From assembly GCA_963545205.1 (NCBI GenBank), contig CAUUHW010000003.1:191491-255490 (forward strand): DNA of 64,000 nt, written 5' to 3'. Positions 62,307 through 64,000 of the stretch are shown piece by piece; the first letter of the stretch is position 1; each line of letters begins with the position of its first letter. The position numbers and the translations under genes are program-made. The stretch is from CAUTYU01 sp963545205 (GTDB taxonomy: Bacteria > Desulfobacterota > Desulfovibrionia > Desulfovibrionales > Desulfomicrobiaceae). Under the pieces are notes generated by a model. It saw only the letters and a program-made list of their open reading frames with translations. It had not been told where the DNA came from and made no database searches.

Positions 62307-62409
62307 TTTTTGTATGATTTGTAGACGGAGTAAACTGTTTTCAACAAAGATTTTCTAATATAGTAAGATGATTATTTAATATAATAATTAAAAAATAGGC
62401 AGAAAATAT

Positions 62410-63345
62410 ATGGATTACGATATTATTATTGTTGGAGCAGGTCCCGCCGGTATGACAGCGGCCATTTATGCTGTTCGGGCTAATATGAAAGTGCTTATGC
62501 TTGATAAGCTTTCACCTGGCGGTCAAATGATTAACACGAGTGAAGTGGAAAATTATACAGGAGCAGGGAAGATTTCCGGGGCGGAACTGGCAATTAAAAT
62601 GTTTGAACATACTCAAGAACTGGGAGTTGAATTTGAGTACAAAACAGTTGTTGACCTTTCAGATGACGGTGTATTGAAAAAAATTACCTGTAAAGATGAT
62701 GGAGAGACAAGTCGTTATATCTCAAAAGCTGTTATTTTAGCTACAGGAACCGTCCCCCGTCGTCTTGGTGTACCAGGGGAAGACACTTGGGCTGCCAATG
62801 GCATTAGCTGGTGTGCGACTTGTGATGGTCCACAATATGAAGGAAAGGAAGTGGTGGTTATTGGTGGAGGCAATTCCGCTGTGGAAGAATCTTTTTATTT
62901 AGCCAGAATTTGTACAAAGCTGACGATTATCACAAGATCTGATCTGGCTGCTGAACCTAAAGCGTGCAGCCAACTACGTAATATGAAAAACGTTACTATT
63001 TATCCTTATCAAAAAGTTCTGGAATTTACTGGCAATGACCGATTAGATGGAGTGCATTTTATATCGACTAAAGAAGATAAAACTTCACACTATATCAAAT
63101 GTGACGGTGTTTTTGAATATATTGGATTTAAAGCTTGCTCCGATCCTTTCTGTAAACTTGATATCTTAGATTCTAGTGGATGTATTGAAGTAGATACAAA
63201 TATGCGAACTAAAATTCCAGGTATATTCGGTGCAGGAGATATTACGGTGAAACATCTACGCCAAATTATTACAGCTTGCGGAGATGGAGCATTAGCGGCC
63301 AAAAGTGCCGTTTCCTATGTTGAATCGAAAAAAGAATATGATTAA
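62410..63345 (+). CDS. trxB: Thioredoxin reductase (TrxB family) with altered NADP-phosphate motif
   Basis: 311 residues. DYDIIIVGAGPAGMTAAIYA, SPGGQMINTSEVENYTG, the redox site SWCATCDGPQ near 137, nucleotide motif VVVIGGGNSAVEESFYLA, and FGAGDITVKHLRQIITACGD. The HRRxxxR motif that grips the 2'-phosphate of NADPH is replaced by ITRSDLAAEPKA, so NADH or another donor is possible. It is next to trxA and forms the likely Trx/TrxR pair of this island. Confidence 0.9.
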   Translation: MDYDIIIVGAGPAGMTAAIYAVRANMKVLMLDKLSPGGQMINTSEVENYTGAGKISGAELAIKMFEHTQELGVEFEYKTVVDLSDDGVLKKITCKDDGETSRYISKAVILATGTVPRRLGVPGEDTWAANGISWCATCDGPQYEGKEVVVIGGGNSAVEESFYLARICTKLTIITRSDLAAEPKACSQLRNMKNVTIYPYQKVLEFTGNDRLDGVHFISTKEDKTSHYIKCDGVFEYIGFKACSDPFCKLDILDSSGCIEVDTNMRTKIPGIFGAGDITVKHLRQIITACGDGALAAKSAVSYVESKKEYD

Positions 63346-63400
63346 AATATATAGATGGATTATCAATTTAGAGCGATTTTTCTAATAAAAGTAGAAAAAA

Positions 63401-63718
63401 ATGATTAAAGAATTTCCAGAAAGCGAATATCAAATATTGGATAAATCTAAACTGATGCTCTTTCTTTTTTTTTACTAAGACCTGTTGTCTTTGCAAAATG
63501 CTTTCTTTTGTCCTGAAAGATAGGATGTTTTCAAACAGCAATCAGACTTTCCTCTTTACATGATAGATTTTGACGAAAATCGTGAACTTAAAGAGAGGAT
63601 GGATGTTGATGAATCCCCCACTTTGCTTTTTTTAGAATGGCAAGGAGGTGAGTCGATTAAAAGGACTTAAACAAAAACTGGCTATTCTTTTAAGGAACTA
63701 ACTGCCATTGTTTTGTAA
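63401..63718 (+). pseudogene. Decayed second thioredoxin gene
   Basis: Starts MIKEFPESEYQILDKSKLML at 63401. A stop at the end of a T9 tract interrupts it, and the shifted frames give KTCCLCKMLSFVLKD, YMIDFDENRELKERMDVD, SPTLLFL, SRLKGLKQKLAIL and KELTAIVL to the TAA at 63716-63718. It aligns along its length with trxA at 61992-62306 (CKMLAFVLRD, DENKELKERLKVKG, SRLAGLKQKPAI). The CGPC pair has become CCLC, so both the frame and the active site are changed. Confidence 0.75.
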
Positions 63719-63741
63719 GTTTTTTACCAGGAGAAAAAATT

Positions 63742-64000
63742 ATGAAGTACAAAATTCGTTATACCAACGAAGAACATCTTATCACCCGTCAAAATCGGGC
63801 AGAAAAAGTCTTTATGAAGGAATTTACCAATGAAAAACCAACAATTCAACACCCCAAAATAGTAATAAATCCTTACCTGATAAACCCTCTTTGTGCTCTT
63901 GTTCTGTTTCAGACAAAAGAAGCAGTTGCTCCCACTCTTGTTGTCCATGGCAAGCGGTATGAACGTGAAAATATTACTCATACTTTCAAGGCTGCGACTG
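63742..64000 (+). CDS. Probable aryl-sulfate sulfotransferase (N-terminal part, runs off the window)
   Basis: 86 residues are visible from ATG at 63742 (GGAG 8 nt upstream). KIVINPYLINPLCALVLFQT, then VAPTLVVHGKRYERENITHT is the N-terminal beta-sandwich of AssT-type arylsulfotransferases (PAPS-independent, sulfate moves between phenols through a histidine). No signal peptide is visible at this start, whereas many AssT enzymes are periplasmic. The propeller and catalytic His lie beyond the window. It follows the Trx/TrxB genes and may be part of the same unit. Confidence 0.7.
   Translation, partial: MKYKIRYTNEEHLITRQNRAEKVFMKEFTNEKPTIQHPKIVINPYLINPLCALVLFQTKEAVAPTLVVHGKRYERENITHTFKAAT

Noticed and set aside
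1..64000. CRISPR array or long tandem repeats
   Set aside because: No regularly spaced repeat was seen anywhere in the window on reading through.

Overview
This is a bacterial chromosome segment that reads as a Desulfovibrionaceae-type (Desulfobacterota, sulfate-reducer lineage) genome. The reasons are the block rpsT / glyS / glyQ / recO / rodZ-like / surA-like / mfd / cheW, which I associate from memory with Desulfovibrio; split glycyl-tRNA synthetase subunits; a UDPGP-type UTP-glucose-1-phosphate uridylyltransferase; citramalate synthase next to lysC; and a fused DctQM TRAP permease. TTG and GTG starts are common and many genes overlap by 4 nt. No lineage was confirmed by a database search.

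Layout. 1-11 kb: partial ftsE-like gene, a CoA-disulfide-reductase/rhodanese fusion, gph, a Dabb protein, a KefB-type antiporter with a Dus enzyme, UDP-glucose synthesis, cvpA, mazG, a glycosyltransferase and an AMMECR1 protein. 11-18.5 kb: two small unknown genes, a trkH broken by at least seven indels, a MarR regulator, a glutamine-amidotransferase-like protein, valS and a frameshifted conserved gene. 18.5-22 kb: cobA-hemD fusion, purN, azlCD. 22-29 kb (minus strand): acpS, nnrDE, CBS protein, tsaE, lysC, cimA, rarA. 29-33.6 kb: a type IV pilus minor-pilin set (FimT/GspH-like, PilW, PilV, PilX, short PilY1) followed directly by UDP-glucose dehydrogenase. 33.7-44.6 kb: cheW, mfd, surA-like, rodZ-like, recO, glyQS, rpsT and a GntR regulator. 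44.6-56 kb: phosphomannomutase/phosphoglucomutase, a wrecked PAS sensor gene, tRNA-Thr(CGT), an atypical thioredoxin-reductase-like flavoprotein whose 3' end overlaps the tRNA, yhhQ, a MATE pump, uppP, lptFG and ftsY.

56-64 kb is accessory. It starts with a gene graveyard: a possible GrpE-like remnant, a dual-OB protein fragment fused in frame to an integron-associated (Cass2/GyrI-like) effector-domain fragment, and a frameshifted, truncated integron-type tyrosine recombinase. A Crp/Fnr regulator then faces a TRAP transporter operon across a region holding a 25-bp palindrome. After that the DNA is visibly more AT-rich and carries trxA, a trxB with an altered cofactor motif, a decayed second trxA, and the start of a probable aryl-sulfate sulfotransferase that runs off the window.

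How parts work together: uridylyltransferase, sugar mutase and UDP-glucose dehydrogenase form a route to UDP-glucuronate; UppP, LptFG, the glycosyltransferase and FtsE/FtsY serve the envelope; the pilin set supports type IV pilus assembly. The most unusual material is the fossil integron-like locus, the TRAP/thioredoxin/sulfotransferase island, and the flavoprotein that lacks the usual NADPH motifs.
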